This document shows, one piece after another, positions 1 to 12,984 of a DNA stretch of 64,000 nt. The stretch spans positions 20,980,577 through 21,044,576 of the forward strand of contig NC_092582.1 of assembly GCF_037975245.1 (NCBI RefSeq), written 5' to 3'. How positions within the stretch are numbered: the stretch's first letter is position 1; each line of letters opens with the position of its first letter. The stretch comes from Apostichopus japonicus. Lineage: Eukaryota > Echinodermata > Holothuroidea > Aspidochirotida > Stichopodidae. The notes beneath the pieces were generated by a model. That model had not been told where the DNA came from, did no database searches, and saw only the letters and a program-made list of their open reading frames with translations. The position numbers and the translations under genes are program-made.

Positions 1-349
1 CTTTGTAAACGCGGTATCTCAGGCACGGGACTACGGACCAACTTCATAGTCGGTGCGCACGTGGACCCTAGATATCACCGGAAGTGAATGGATTTTGGTG
101 TAGGTCAAAGGTCATTTGAGGTAACCAGAAGAGAAATGGTGACGAACTTTGTAAACGCGATATCTCAGGCACGGAAGGTCGGACCAACTTCATAGTCGGT
201 GCGCACGTGGATCCTAGGGATCACCGGAAGTGAATGGATTTTGGTGTAGGTCAAAGGTCATTTGAGGTCACCAGAAGAGAAATGGTGACGAACTTTGTAA
301 ACGCGATATCTCAGGCACGGAAGGTCGGACCAACTTCATAGTCTGTGCG

Positions 350-355
350 CACGTG
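350..355 (+). promoter_or_regulatory. CACGTG E-box, repeated once per monomer
   Basis: A canonical palindromic E-box, the core recognised by many bHLH and bHLH-ZIP factors, sits inside GTGCGCACGTGG. It is kept in most monomers of both arms. It is lost in the 136-bp monomer at 8725, in monomers reading CACGTT (4855, 5450, 10505, 17500 areas), and in the CACAAGCG variants near 49401, 49547, 54073 and 54219. Binding is not shown. Confidence 0.35.
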
Positions 356-393
356 GATCCTAGGGATCACCGGAAGTGAATGGATTTTGGTGT

Positions 394-416
394 AGGTCAA
401 AGGTCATTTGAGGTCA
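394..416 (+). promoter_or_regulatory. DR1/DR4-like nuclear-receptor half-site cluster, repeated once per monomer
   Basis: Three perfect AGGTCA hexamers in direct orientation, with a 1-bp spacer (A) between the first two and a 4-bp spacer (TTTG) between the second and third. Established knowledge: AGGTCA with 1-bp spacing is the DR1 site of RXR, PPAR, HNF4 and COUP-TF class receptors, and 4-bp spacing is the DR4 layout. The cluster recurs in most monomers of both arms, reverse-complemented on the right. It is lost in the four 128-bp monomers and in some variants such as AAGTCA or AAAGTCA. Function is inference. It may simply be ancestral monomer sequence spread by amplification. Confidence 0.4.
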
Positions 417-435
417 CCAGAAGAGAAATGGTGAC
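413..435 (+). repeat. Short inverted repeat in the monomer (GTCACC/GGTGAC, 11-nt loop)
   Basis: Six-base perfect arms around a purine-rich loop, present in almost every monomer. It could fold into a small hairpin in single-stranded DNA or in a transcript. The 128-bp monomers carry a rearrangement exactly here, which suggests the hairpin is a mutational hotspot. Confidence 0.6.
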
Positions 436-3420
436 GAACTTTGTAAACGCGATATATCAGGCACGGAAGGTCGGACCAACTTGATAGTCAGTGCGCACGT
501 GGATCCTAGGGATCACCGGAAGTCCATGGATTTTGGTGTAGGTCAAAGGTCATTTGAGGTCACCAGGGGAGAAATGGTGACGAACTTTGTAAACGCGATA
601 TCTCAGGCACGGAAGGTCGGACCAACTTGATAGTCAGTGCGCACGTGGATCCTAGGGATCACCGGAAGTCCATGTATTTTGGTGTAGGTCATAGGTCATT
701 TGAGGTCACCAGGGGAGAAATGGTGACGAACTTTGTAAACGCGATATCTCAGGCACGGAAGGTCGGACCAACTTGATAGTCAGTGCGCACGTGGATCCTA
801 GGGATCACCGGAAGTCCATGTATTTTGGTGTAGGTCAAAGGTCATTTGAGGTCACCAGGGGAGAAATGGTGACGAACTTTGTAAACGCGATATCTCAGGC
901 ACGGAAGGTCGGACCAACTTGATAGTCAGTGCGCACGTGGATCCTAGGGATCACCGGAAGTCCATGTATTTTGGTGTAGGTCAAAGGTCATTTGAGGTCA
1001 CCAGGGGAGAAATGGTGACGAACTTTGTAGACGCGATATCTCAGGCACGGAAGGTCGGACCAACTTCATAGTCGGTGCGCACGTGGATCCTAGGGATCAC
1101 CGGAAGTGAATGGATTTTGGTGTAGGTCAAAGGTCATTTGTGGTCACCAGAAGAGAAATGGTGACGAACTTTGTAAACGCGATATCTCAGGCACGGAAGG
1201 TCGGACCAACTTCATAGTCTGTGCGCACGTGGATCCTAGGGATCACCGGAAGTGAATGGATTTTGGTGTAGGTCAAAGGTCATTTGAGGTCACCAGAAGA
1301 GAAATGGTGACGAACTTTGTAAACGCGATATCTCAGGCACGGAAGGTCGGACCAACTTCATAGTCGGTGCGCACGTGGACCCTAAGGATCACCGGAAGTG
1401 AATGGATTTTGGTGTAGGTCAAAGGTCATTTGAGGTCACCAGAAGAGAAATGGTGACGAACTTTGTAAACGCGATATCTCAGGCACGGGACTACGGACCA
1501 ACTTCATAGTCGGTGCGCACGTGGACCCTAGGGATCACCGGAAGTGAATGGATTTTGGTGTAGGTCAAAGGTCATTTGAGGTCACCAGAAGAGAAATGGT
1601 GACGAACTTTGTAAACGCGATATCTCAGGCACGGAAGGTCGGACCAACTTGATAGTCAGTGCGCACGTGGATCCTAGGGATCACCGGAAGTCCATGTATT
1701 TTGGTGTAGGTCATAGGTCATTTGAGGTCACCAGGGGAGAAATGGTGACGAACTTTGTAAACGCGATATCTCAGGCACGGAAGGTCGGACCAACTTGATA
1801 GTCAGTGCGCACGTGGATCCTAGGGATCACCGGAAGTCCATGTATTTTGGTGTAGGTCAAAGGTCATTTGAGGTCACCAGGGGAGAAATGGTGACGAACT
1901 TTGTAAACGCGATATCTCAGGCACGGAAGGTCGGACCAACTTGATAGTCAGTGCGCACGTGGATCCTAGGGATCACCGGAAGTCCATGTATTTTGGTGTA
2001 GGTCAAAGGTCATTTGAGGTCACCAGGGGAGAAATGGTGACGAACTTTGTAGACGCGATATCTCAGGCACGGAAGGTCGGACCAACTTGATAGTCAGTGC
2101 GCACGTGGATCCTAGGGATCACCGGAAGTCCATGTATTTTGGTGTAGGTCAAAGGTCATTTGAGGTCACCAGAAGAGAAATGGTGACGAACTTTGTAAAC
2201 GCGATATCTCAGGCACGGAAGGTCGGACCAACTTCATAGTCGGTGCGCACGTGGATCCTAGGGATCACCGGAAGTGAATGGATTTTGGTGTAGGTCAAAG
2301 GTCATTTGAGGTCACCAGAAGAGAAATGGTGACGAACTTTGTAAACGCGATATCTCAGGCACGGAAGGTCGGACCAACTTGATAGTCAGTGCGCACGTGG
2401 ATCCTAGGGATCACCGGAAGTCCATGTATTTTGGTGTAGGTCAAAGGTCATTTGAGGTCACCAGGGGAGAAATGGTGACGAACTTTGTAGACGCGATATC
2501 TCAGGCACGGAAGGTCGGACCAACTTGATAGTCAGTGCGCACGTGGATCCTAGGGATCACCGGAAGTCCATGTATTTTGGTGTAGGTCAAAGGTCATTTG
2601 AGGTCACCAGAAGAGAAATGGTGACGAACTTTGTAAACGCGATATCTCAGGCACGGAAGGTCGGACCAACTTCATAGTCGGTGCGCACGTGGATCCTAGG
2701 GATCACCGGAAGTCAAAGGATTTTGGTGTAGGTCAAAAGTCAATTGAGGTCACCAGAAGAGAAATGGTGACGAACTTTGTAAACGCGATATCTCAGGCAC
2801 GGGACTTTGGACCAACTTCATAGTCGGTGCGCACGTGGATCCTAGGGATCACCGGAAGTCAAAGGATTTTGGTGTAGGTCAAAGGTCATTTGAGGTCACC
2901 AGAAGAGAAATGGTGACGAACTTTGTAAACGCGATATCTCAGGCACGGAAGGTCGGACCAACTTCATAGTCGCTGCGCACGTGGACCCTAGGGATCACCG
3001 GAAGTGAATGGATTTTGGTGTAGGTCAAAGGTCATTTGAGGTCACCAGAAGAGAAATGGTGACGAACTTTGTAAACGCGATATCTCAGGCACGGAAGGTC
3101 GGACCAACTTCATAGTCGGTGCGCACGTGGATCCTAGGGATCACCGGAAGTGAATGGATTTTGGTGTAGGTCAAAGGTCATTTGAGGTCACCAGAAGAGA
3201 AATGGTGACGAACTTTGTAAACGCGATATCTCAGGCACGGAAGGTCGGACCAACTTCATAGTCGGTGCGCACGTGGATCCTAGGGATCACCGGAAGTGAA
3301 TGGATTTTGGTGTAGGTCAAAGGTCATTTGAGGTCACCAGAAGAGAAATGGTGACGAACTTTGTAAACGCGATATCTCAGGCACGGAAGGTCGGACCAAC
3401 TTCATAGTCGGTGCGCACGT

Positions 3421-6400
3421 GGATCCTATGGATCACAGGAAGTGAATGGATTTTGATGTAGGTCAAAGGTCATTTGAGGTCACCAGAAGAGAAATGGTGA
3501 CGAACTTTGTAAACGCGATATCTCAGGCACGGGACTACGGACCAACTTCATAGTCGGTGCGCACGTGGATCCTAGAGATCACCGGAAGTGAATGGATTTT
3601 GGAGTAGGTCAAAGGTCATTTGAGGTCACCAGGAGAGAAATGGTGACGAACTTTGTAAACGCGATATCTCAGGCACGGGACTTCAGACCAACTTCATAGT
3701 CGGTGCGCACGTGGATCCTAGGGATCACCGGAAGTCAAAGGATTTTGGTGTAGGTCAAAGGTCAATTGAGGTCACCAGAAGAGAAATGGTGACGAACTTT
3801 GTAAACGCGATATCTCAGGCACGGAAGGTCGGACCAACTTCATAGTCTGTGCGCACGTGGATCCTAGGGATCACCGGAAGTGAATGGATTTTGGTGTAAG
3901 TCAAAGGTCATTTGAGGGCACCAGAAGAGAAATGGTGACGAACTTTGTAAACGCGATATCTCAGGCACGGAAGGTCGGACCAACTTCATAGTCTGTGCGC
4001 ACGTGGATCCTAGGGATCACCGGAAGTGAATGGATTTTGGGGTAGGTCAAAGGTCTCTTCTGGTGACGAACTTTGTAAACGCGATATCTCAGGCACGGGA
4101 CTTCGGACCAACTTCATAGTCGGTGCGCACGTGGATCCTAGGGATCACCGGAAGTGAATGGATTTTGGTGTAGGTCAAAGGTCATTTGAGGGCACCAGAA
4201 GAGAAATGGTGACGAACTTTGTAAACGCGATATCTCAGGCACGGAAGGTCGGACCAACTTCATAGTCGGTGCGCACGTGGACCCTAGGGATCACCGGAAG
4301 TCAAAGGATTTTGGTGTAGGTCAAAGGTCATTTGAGGTCACCAGAAGAGAAATGGTGACGAACTTTGTAAACGCGATATCTCAGGCACGGAAGGTCGGAC
4401 CAACTTCATAGTCTGTGCGCACGTGGATCCTAGGGATCACCGGAAATGAATGGATTTTGGTGTAGGTCAAAGGTCATTTGAGGTCACCAGAAGAGAAATG
4501 GTGACGAACTTTGTAAACGCGATATCTCAGGCACGGAAGGTCGGACCAACTTCATAGTCGGTGCGCACGTGGATCCTATGGATCACCGGAAGTGAATGGA
4601 TTTTGGTGTAGGTCAAAGGTCATTTGAAGTCACCAGAAGAGAAATGGTGACGAACTTTGTAAACGCGATATCTCAGGCACGGGACTACGGACCAGCTTCA
4701 TAGTCGGTGCGCACGTGGATCCTAGGGATCACCGGAAGTGAATGGATTTTGGTGTAGGTCAAAGGTCATTTGAGGTCACCAGAAGAGAAATGGTGACGAA
4801 CTTTGTAAACGCGATATCTCAGGCACGGGACTACGGACCAACTTCATAGTCGGTGCGCACGTTGATCCTAGGGATCACCGGAAGTGAATGGATTTTGGTG
4901 TAGGTCAAAGGTCATTTGAGGTCACCAGAAGAGAAATGGTGACGAACTTTGTAAACGCGATATCTCAGGCACGGGACTACGGACCAACTTCATAGTCGGT
5001 GCGCACGTGGACCCTAGATATCACCGGAAGTGAATGGATTTTGGTGTAGGTCAAAGGTCATTTGAGGTCACCAGAAGAGAAATGGTGACGAACTTTGTAA
5101 ACGCGATATCTCAGGCACGGAAGGTCGGACCAACTTCATAGTCGGTGCGCACGTGGATCCTAGGGATCACCGGAAGTGAATGGATTTTGGTGTAGGTCAA
5201 AGGTCATTTGAGGTCACCAGAAGAGAAATGGTGACGAACTTTGTAAACGCGATATCTCAGGCACGGAAGGTCGGACCAACTTCATAGTCTGTGCGCACGT
5301 GGATCCTAGGGATCACCGGAAGTGAATGGATTTTGGTGTAGGTCAAAGGTCATTTGAGGTCACCAGAAGAGAAATGGTGACGAACTTTGTAAACGCGATA
5401 TATCAGGCACGGGACTTCGGACCAACTTCATAGTCGGTGCGCACGTTGATCCTAGGGATCACCGGAAGTGAATGGATTTTGGTGTAGGTCAAAGGTCATT
5501 TGAGGTCACCAGAAGAGAAATGGTGACGAACTTTGTAAACGCGGTATCTCAGGCACGGGACTACGGACCAACTTCATAGTCGGTGCGCACGTGGACCCTA
5601 GATATCACCGGAAGTGAATGGATTTTGGTGTAGGTCAAAGGTCATTTGAGGTCACCAGAAGAGAAATGGTGACGAACTTTGTAAACGCGATATCTCAGGC
5701 ACGGAAGGTCGGACCAACTTCATAGTCGGTGCGCACGTGGATCCTAGGGATCACCGGAAGTGAATGGATTTTGGTGTAGGTCAAAGGTCATTTGAGGTCA
5801 CCAGAAGAGAAATGGTGACGAACTTTGTAAACGCGATATCTCAGGCACGGAAGGTCGGACCAACTTCATAGTCTGTGCGCACGTGGATCCTAGGGATCAC
5901 CGGAAGTGAATGGATTTTGGTGTAGGTCAAAGGTCATTTGAGGTCACCAGAAGAGAAATGGTGACGAACTTTGTAAACGCGATATATCAGGCACGGGACT
6001 TCGGACCAACTTCATAGTCAGTGCGCACGTGGATCCTAGGGATCACCGGAAGTCCATGGATTTTGGTGTAGGTCAAAGGTCATTTGAGGTCACCAGGGGA
6101 GAAATGGTGACGAACTTTGTAAACGCGATATCTCAGGCACGGAAGGTCGGACCAACTTGATAGTCAGTGCGCACGTGGATCCTAGGGATCACCGGAAGTC
6201 CATGGATTTTGGTGTAGGTCAAAGGTCATTTGAGGTCACCAGGGGAGAAATGGTGACGAACTTTGTAAACGCGATATCTCAGGCACGGAAGGTCGGACCA
6301 ACTTGATAGTCAGTGCGCACGTGGATCCTAGGGATCACCGGAAGTCCATGTATTTTGGTGTAGGTCATAGGTCATTTGAGGTCACCAGGGGAGAAATGGT

Positions 6401-7600
6401 GACGAACTTTGTAAACGCGATATCTCAGGCACGGAAGGTCGGACCAACTTGATAGTCAGTGCGCACGTGGATCCTAGGGATCACCGGAAGTCCATGTATT
6501 TTGGTGTAGGTCAAAGGTCATTTGAGGTCACCAGGGGAGAAATGGTGACGAACTTTGTAAACGCGATATCTCAGGCACGGAAGGTCGGACCAACTTGATA
6601 GTCAGTGCGCACGTGGATCCTAGGGATCACCGGAAGTCCATGTATTTTGGTGTAGGTCAAAGGTCATTTGAGGTCACCAGGGGAGAAATGGTGACGAACT
6701 TTGTAGACGCGATATCTCAGGCACGGAAGGTCGGACCAACTTCATAGTCGGTGCGCACGTGGATCCTAGGGATCACCGGAAGTGAATGGATTTTGGTGTA
6801 GGTCAAAGGTCATTTGAGGTCACCAGAAGAGAAATGGTGACGAACTTTGTAAACGCGATATCTCAGGCACGGAAGGTCGGACCAACTTCATAGTCTGTGC
6901 GCACGTGGATCCTAGGGATCACCGGAAGTGAATGGATTTTGGTGTAGGTCAAAGGTCATTTGAGGTCACCAGAAGAGAAATGGTGACGAACTTTGTAAAC
7001 GCGATATCTCAGGCACGGAAGGTCGGACCAACTTCATAGTCGGTGCGCACGTGGATCCTAGGGATCACCGGAAGTGAATGGATTTTGGTGTAGGTCAAAG
7101 GTCATTTGAGGTCACCAGAAGAGAAATGGTGACGAACTTTGTAAACGCGATATCTCAGGCACGGGACTACGGACCAACTTCATAGTCGGTGCGCACGTGG
7201 ACCCTAGATATCACCGGAAGTGAATAAATTTTGGTGTAGGTCAAAGGTCATTTGAGGTCACCAGAAGAGAAATGGTGACGAACTTTGTAAACGCGATATC
7301 TCAGGCACGGAAGGTCGGACCAACTTCATAGTCGGTGCGCACGTGGACCCTAAGGATCACCGGAAGTGAATGGATTTTGGTGTAGGTCAAAGGTCATTTG
7401 AGGTCACCAGAAGAGAAATGGTGACGAACTTTGTAAACGCGATATCTCAGGCACGGGACTACGGACCAACTTCATAGTCGGTGCGCACGTGGACCCTAGG
7501 GATCACCGGAAGTGAATGGATTTTGGTGTAGGTCAAAGGTCATTTGAGGTCACCAGAAGAGAAATGGTGACGAACTTTGTAAACGCGATATCTCAGGCAC
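3421..7600 (+). repeat. Segmentally duplicated block A of the left array
   Basis: Rare variants occur in the same order as in the block starting at 9069: CCTATGGATCACAGG (3421/9069), TTTTGATGTAGG, TTGGAGTAGG, GTGTAAGTC, the 128-bp monomer, and CCAGCTTC. The offset is 5648 bp (39 monomers) in the first part. From about 5.5 kb the offset becomes 5064 bp (35 monomers) because block A has an extra local 4-monomer (584-bp) duplication, seen as CCCTAGATATC at 5012 and 5596. Ends are approximate. Confidence 0.75.
3943..4070 (+). repeat. 128-bp rearranged monomer, copy 1
   Basis: This monomer is 18 bp short. After AAAGGTC it reads TCTTCTGGTGAC, so that TCTCTTCTGGTGAC replaces the normal end. That is the reverse complement of the normal GTCACCAGAAGAGA. 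The third AGGTCA hexamer and one hairpin arm are lost and the second hexamer is broken. It looks like a template switch or snap-back within the inverted repeat. Confidence 0.9.
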
Positions 7601-8304
7601 GGAAGGTCGGACCAACTTGATAGTCGGTGCGCACGTGGATCCTAGGGATCACCGGAAGTCCATGTATTTTGGTGTAGGTCAAAGGTCATTTGAGGTCACC
7701 AGAAGAGAAATGGTGACGAACTTTGTAAACGCGATATCTCAGGCACGGGACTACGGACCAACTTCATAGTCGGTGCGCACGTGGACCCTAGGGATCAACG
7801 GAAGTGAATGGATTTTGGTGTAGGTCAAAGGTCATTTGAGGTCACCAGAAGAGAAATGGTGACGAACTTTGTAAACGCGATATCTCAGGCACGGAAGGTC
7901 GGACCAACTTCATAGTCGGTGCGCACGTGGATCCTAGGGATCACCGGAAATGAATGGATTTTGGTGTAGGTCAAAGGTCATTTGAGGTCACCAGAAGAGA
8001 AATGGTGACGAACTTTGTAAACGCGATATCTCAGGCACGGGACTTCAGACCAACTTTATAGTCGGTGCGCACGTGGATCCTAGGGATCACCGGAAGTCAA
8101 AGGATTTTGGTGTAGGTCAAAGGTCAATTGAGGTCACCAGAAGAGAAATGGTGACGAACTTTGTAAACGCGATATCTCAGGCACGGAAGGTCGGACCAAC
8201 TTCATAGTCTGTGCGCACGTGGATCCTAGGGATCACCGGAAGTGAATGGATTTTGGTGTAAGTCAAAGGTCATTTGAGGGCACCAGAAGAGAAATGGTGA
8301 CGAA

Positions 8305-8432
8305 CTTTGTAAACGCGATATCTCAGGCACGGAAGGTCGGACCAACTTCATAGTCTGTGCGCACGTGGATCCTAGGGATCACCGGAAGTGAATGGATTTT
8401 GGTGTAGGTCAAAGGTCTCTTCTGGTGACGAA
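8305..8432 (+). repeat. 128-bp rearranged monomer, copy 2
   Basis: Same 18-bp loss and same inverted junction as the copy at 3943. It differs by GGTGTAGG instead of GGGGTAGG just upstream. It lies 30 monomer steps (4362 bp) from the first copy, so it was carried there by block duplication rather than by a new event. Confidence 0.9.
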
Positions 8433-8724
8433 CTTTGTAAACGCGATATCTCAGGCACGGGACTTCGGACCAACTTCATAGTCGGTGCGCACGTGGATCC
8501 TAGGGATCACCGGAAGTGAATGGATTTTGGTGTAGGTCAAAGGTCATTTGAGGGCACCAGAAGAGAAATGGTGACGAACTTTGTAAACGCGATATCTCAG
8601 GCACGGAAGGTCGGACCAACTTCATAGTCGGTGCGCACGTGGACCCTAGGGATCACCGGAAGTCAAAGGATTTTGGTGTAGGTCAAAGGTCATTTGAGGT
8701 CACCAGAAGAGAAATGGTGACGAA

Positions 8725-8860
8725 CTTTGTAAACGCGATATCTCAGGCACGGAAGGTCGGACCAACTTCATAGTCGGTGCGGTAGGGATCACCGGAAGTG
8801 AATGGATTTTGGTGTAGGTCAAAGGTCATTTGAGGTCACCAGAAGAGAAATGGTGACGAA
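8725..8860 (+). repeat. 136-bp monomer with a 10-bp deletion removing the E-box
   Basis: Reads GTGCGGTAGGGATC where normal monomers have GTGCGCACGTGG followed by ATCCTAGGGATC. The deletion removes CACGTG and the BamHI-like GGATCC. It is the only monomer of this length in the left arm. Confidence 0.9.
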
Positions 8861-9068
8861 CTTTGTAAACGCGATATCTCAGGCACGGAAGGTCGGACCA
8901 ACTTCATAGTCGGTGCGCACGTGGATCCTAGGGATCACCGGAAGTGAATGGATTTTGGTGTAGGTCAAAGGTCATTTGAGGTCACCAGAAGAGAAATGGT
9001 GACGAACTTTGTAAACGCGATATCTCAGGCACGGAAGGTCGGACAAACTTCATAGTCGGTGCGCACGT

Positions 9069-12000
9069 GGATCCTATGGATCACAGGAAGTGAATGGATT
9101 TTGATGTAGGTCAAAGGTCATTTGAGGTCACCAGAAGAGAAATGGTGACGAACTTTGTAAACGCGATATCTCAGGCACGGGACTACGGACCAACTTCATA
9201 GTCGGTGCGCACGTGGATCCTAGAGATCACCGGAAGTGAATGGATTTTGGAGTAGGTCAAAGGTCATTTGAGGTCACCAGGAGAGAAATGGTGACGAACT
9301 TTGTAAACGCGATATCTCAGGCACGGGACTTCAGACCAACTTCATAGTCGGTGCGCACGTGGATCCTAGGGATCACCGGAAGTCAAAGGATTTTGGTGTA
9401 GGTCAAAGGTCAATTGAGGTCACCAGAAGAGAAATGGTGACGAACTTTGTAAACGCGATATCTCAGGCACGGAAGGTCGGACCAACTTCATAGTCTGTGC
9501 GCACGTGGATCCTAGGGATCACCGGAAGTGAATGGATTTTGGTGTAAGTCAAAGGTCATTTGAGGGCACCAGAAGAGAAATGGTGACGAACTTTGTAAAC
9601 GCGATATCTCAGGCACGGAAGGTCGGACCAACTTCATAGTCTGTGCGCACGTGGATCCTAGGGATCACCGGAAGTGAATGGATTTTGGGGTAGGTCAAAG
9701 GTCTCTTCTGGTGACGAACTTTGTAAACGCGATATCTCAGGCACGGGACTTCGGACCAACTTCATAGTCGGTGCGCACGTGGATCCTAGGGATCACCGGA
9801 AGTGAATGGATTTTGGTGTAGGTCAAAGGTCATTTGAGGGCACCAGAAGAGAAATGGTGACGAACTTTGTAAACGCGATATCTCAGGCACGGAAGGTCGG
9901 ACCAACTTCATAGTCGGTGCGCACGTGGACCCTAGGGATCACCGGAAGTCAAAGGATTTTGGTGTAGGTCAAAGGTCATTTGAGGTCACCAGAAGAGAAA
10001 TGGTGACGAACTTTGTAAACGCGATATCTCAGGCACGGAAGGTCGGACCAACTTCATAGTCTGTGCGCACGTGGATCCTAGGGATCACCGGAAATGAATG
10101 GATTTTGGTGTAGGTCAAAGGTCATTTGAGGTCACCAGAAGAGAAATGGTGACGAACTTTGTAAACGCGATATCTCAGGCACGGAAGGTCGGACCAACTT
10201 CATAGTCGGTGCGCACGTGGATCCTATGGATCACCGGAAGTGAATGGATTTTGGTGTAGGTCAAAGGTCATTTGAGGTCACCAGAAGAGAAATGGTGACG
10301 AACTTTGTAAACGCGATATCTCAGGCACGGGACTACGGACCAGCTTCATAGTCGGTGCGCACGTGGATCCTATTGATCACCGGAAGTGAATGGATTTTGG
10401 TGTAGGTCAAAGGTCATTTGAGGTCACCAGAAGAGAAATGGTGACGAACTTTGTAAACGCGATATCTCAGGCACGGGACTACGGACCAACTTCATAGTCG
10501 GTGCGCACGTTGATCCTAGGGATCACCGGAAGTGAATGGATTTTGGTGTAGGTCAAAGGTCATTTGAGGTCACCAGAAGAGAAATGGTGACGAACTTTGT
10601 AAACGCGATATCTCAGGCACGGGACTACGGACCAACTTCATAGTCGGTGCGCACGTGGACCCTAGATATCACCGGAAGTGAATGTATTTTGGTGTAGGTC
10701 AAAGGTCATTTGAGGTCACCAGAAGAGAAATGGTGACGAACTTTGTAAACGCGATATCTCAGGCACGGAAGGTCGGACCAACTTCATAGTCGGTGCGCAC
10801 GTGGATCCTAGGGATCACCGGAAGTGAATGGATTTTGGTGTAGGTCAAAGGTCATTTGAGGTCACCAGAAGAGAAATGGTGACGAACTTTGTAAACGCGA
10901 TATCTCAGGCACGGAAGGTCGGACCAACTTCATAGTCTGTGCGCACGTGGATCCTAGGGATCACCGGAAGTGAATGGATTTTGGTGTAGGTCAAAGGTCA
11001 TTTGAGGTCACCAGAAGAGAAATGGTGACGAACTTTGTAAACGCGATATATCAGGCACGGGACTTCGGACCAACTTCATAGTCAGTGCGCACGTGGATCC
11101 TAGGGATCACCGGAAGTCCATGGATTTTGGTGTAGGTCAAAGGTCATTTGAGGTCACCAGGGGAGAAATGGTGACGAACTTTGTAAACGCGATATCTCAG
11201 GCACGGAAGGTCGGACCAACTTGATAGTCAGTGCGCACGTGGATCCTAGGGATCACCGGAAGTCCATGGATTTTGGTGTAGGTCAAAGGTCATTTGAGGT
11301 CACCAGGGGAGAAATGGTGACGAACTTTGTAAACGCGATATCTCAGGCACGGAAGGTCGGACCAACTTGATAGTCAGTGCGCACGTGGATCCTAGGGATC
11401 ACCGGAAGTCCATGTATTTTGGTGTAGGTCATAGGTCATTTGAGGTCACCAGGGGAGAAATGGTGACGAACTTTGTAAACGCGATATCTCAGGCACGGAA
11501 GGTCGGACCAACTTGATAGTCAGTGCGCACGTGGATCCTAGGGATCACCGGAAGTCCATGTATTTTGGTGTAGGTCAAAGGTCATTTGAGGTCACCAGGG
11601 GAGAAATGGTGACGAACTTTGTAAACGCGATATCTCAGGCACGGAAGGTCGGACCAACTTGATAGTCAGTGCGCACGTGGATCCTAGGGATCACCGGAAG
11701 TCCATGTATTTTGGTGTAGGTCAAAGGTCATTTGAGGTCACCAGGGGAGAAATGGTGACGAACTTTGTAGACGCGATATCTCAGGCACGGAAGGTCGGAC
11801 CAACTTCATAGTCGGTGCGCACGTGGATCCTAGGGATCACCGGAAGTGAATGGATTTTGGTGTAGGTCAAAGGTCATTTGAGGTCACCAGAAGAGAAATG
11901 GTGACGAACTTTGTAAACGCGATATCTCAGGCACGGAAGGTCGGACCAACTTCATAGTCTGTGCGCACGTGGATCCTAGGGATCACCGGAAGTGAATGGA

Positions 12001-12670
12001 TTTTGGTGTAGGTCAAAGGTCATTTGAGGTCACCAGAAGAGAAATGGTGACGAACTTTGTAAACGCGATATCTCAGGCACGGAAGGTCGGACCAACTTCA
12101 TAGTCGGTGCGCACGTGGATCCTAGGGATCACCGGAAGTGAATGGATTTTGGTGTAGGTCAAAGGTCATTTGAGGTCACCAGAAGAGAAATGGTGACGAA
12201 CTTTGTAAACGCGATATCTCAGGCACGGGACTACGGACCAACTTCATAGTCGGTGCGCACGTGGACCCTAGATATCACCGGAAGTGAATGGATTTTGGTG
12301 TAGGTCAAAGGTCATTTGAGGTCACCAGAAGAGAAATGGTGACGAACTTTGTAAACGCGATATCTCAGGCACGGAAGGTCGGACCAACTTCATAGTCGGT
12401 GCGCACGTGGACCCTAAGGATCACCGGAAGTGAATGGATTTTGGTGTAGGTCAAAGGTCATTTGAGGTCACCAGAAGAGAAATGGTGACGAACTTTGTAA
12501 ACGCGATATCTCAGGCACGGGACTACGGACCAACTTCATAGTCGGTGCGCACGTGGACCCTAGGGATCACCGGAAGTGAATGGATTTTGGTGTAGGTCAA
12601 AGGTCATTTGAGGTCACCAGAAGAGAAATGGTGACGAACTTTGTAAACGCGATATCTCAGGCACGGAAGG
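9069..12670 (+). repeat. Segmentally duplicated block B of the left array
   Basis: Shares ordered rare variants with block A (offsets 5648 then 5064 bp) and with block C (offset 6990 bp, 48 monomers). The TTGTAGACGC variant at 11765 pairs with 6701, exactly 35 monomers away. Ends are approximate. Confidence 0.75.
9591..9718 (+). repeat. 128-bp rearranged monomer, copy 3
   Basis: Same rearranged junction, with GGGGTAGG upstream as in copy 1. It is 5648 bp from copy 1, matching the offset of other rare variants (3421 to 9069). It is therefore part of a duplicated 39-monomer block. Confidence 0.9.
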
Positions 12671-12984
12671 TCGGACCAACTTGATAGTCAGTGCGCACGT
12701 GGATCCTAGGGATCACCGGAAGTCCATGTATTTTGGTGTAGGTCATAGGTCATTTGAGGTCACCAGGGGAGAAATGGTGACGAACTTTGTAAACGCGATA
12801 TCTCAGGCACGGAAGGTCGGACCAACTTGATAGTCAGTGCGCACGTGGATCCTAGGGATCACCGGAAGTCCATGTATTTTGGTGTAGGTCAAAGGTCATT
12901 TGAGGTCACCAGGTGAGAAATGGTGACGAACTTTGTAAACGCGATATCTCAGGCACGGAAGGTCGGACCAACTTCATAGTCGGT

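Larger units (their letters stand above)
293..438 (+). repeat. Representative 146-bp monomer (reference for motif positions)
   Basis: A typical monomer used to place internal motifs. It has a GTGCGCAC 8-bp palindrome at about 345-352 overlapping a CACGTG E-box at 350-355. Next comes an inverted repeat GATCC-TAG-GGATC. Three AGGTCA hexamers in direct orientation lie at 394-399, 401-406 and 411-416. An inverted repeat has arms GTCACC (413-418) and GGTGAC (430-435) around an 11-nt loop. No CENP-B box (pattern NTTCGNNNNANNCGGGN) is present on either strand of the consensus. Monomer length is within 1 bp of the DNA wrapped in a nucleosome core. Confidence 0.9.

Noticed and set aside
293-438. CENP-B box in the monomer
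   Set aside because: TTCGGACCAACTTC superficially resembles the start of the box, but the required A and CGGG spacing is not met on either strand.
293-438. Hammerhead ribozyme satellite
   Set aside because: No CTGATGA plus GAAA core with a cleavage-site GTC in a workable order in either satellite or in the 2.1-kb unit.
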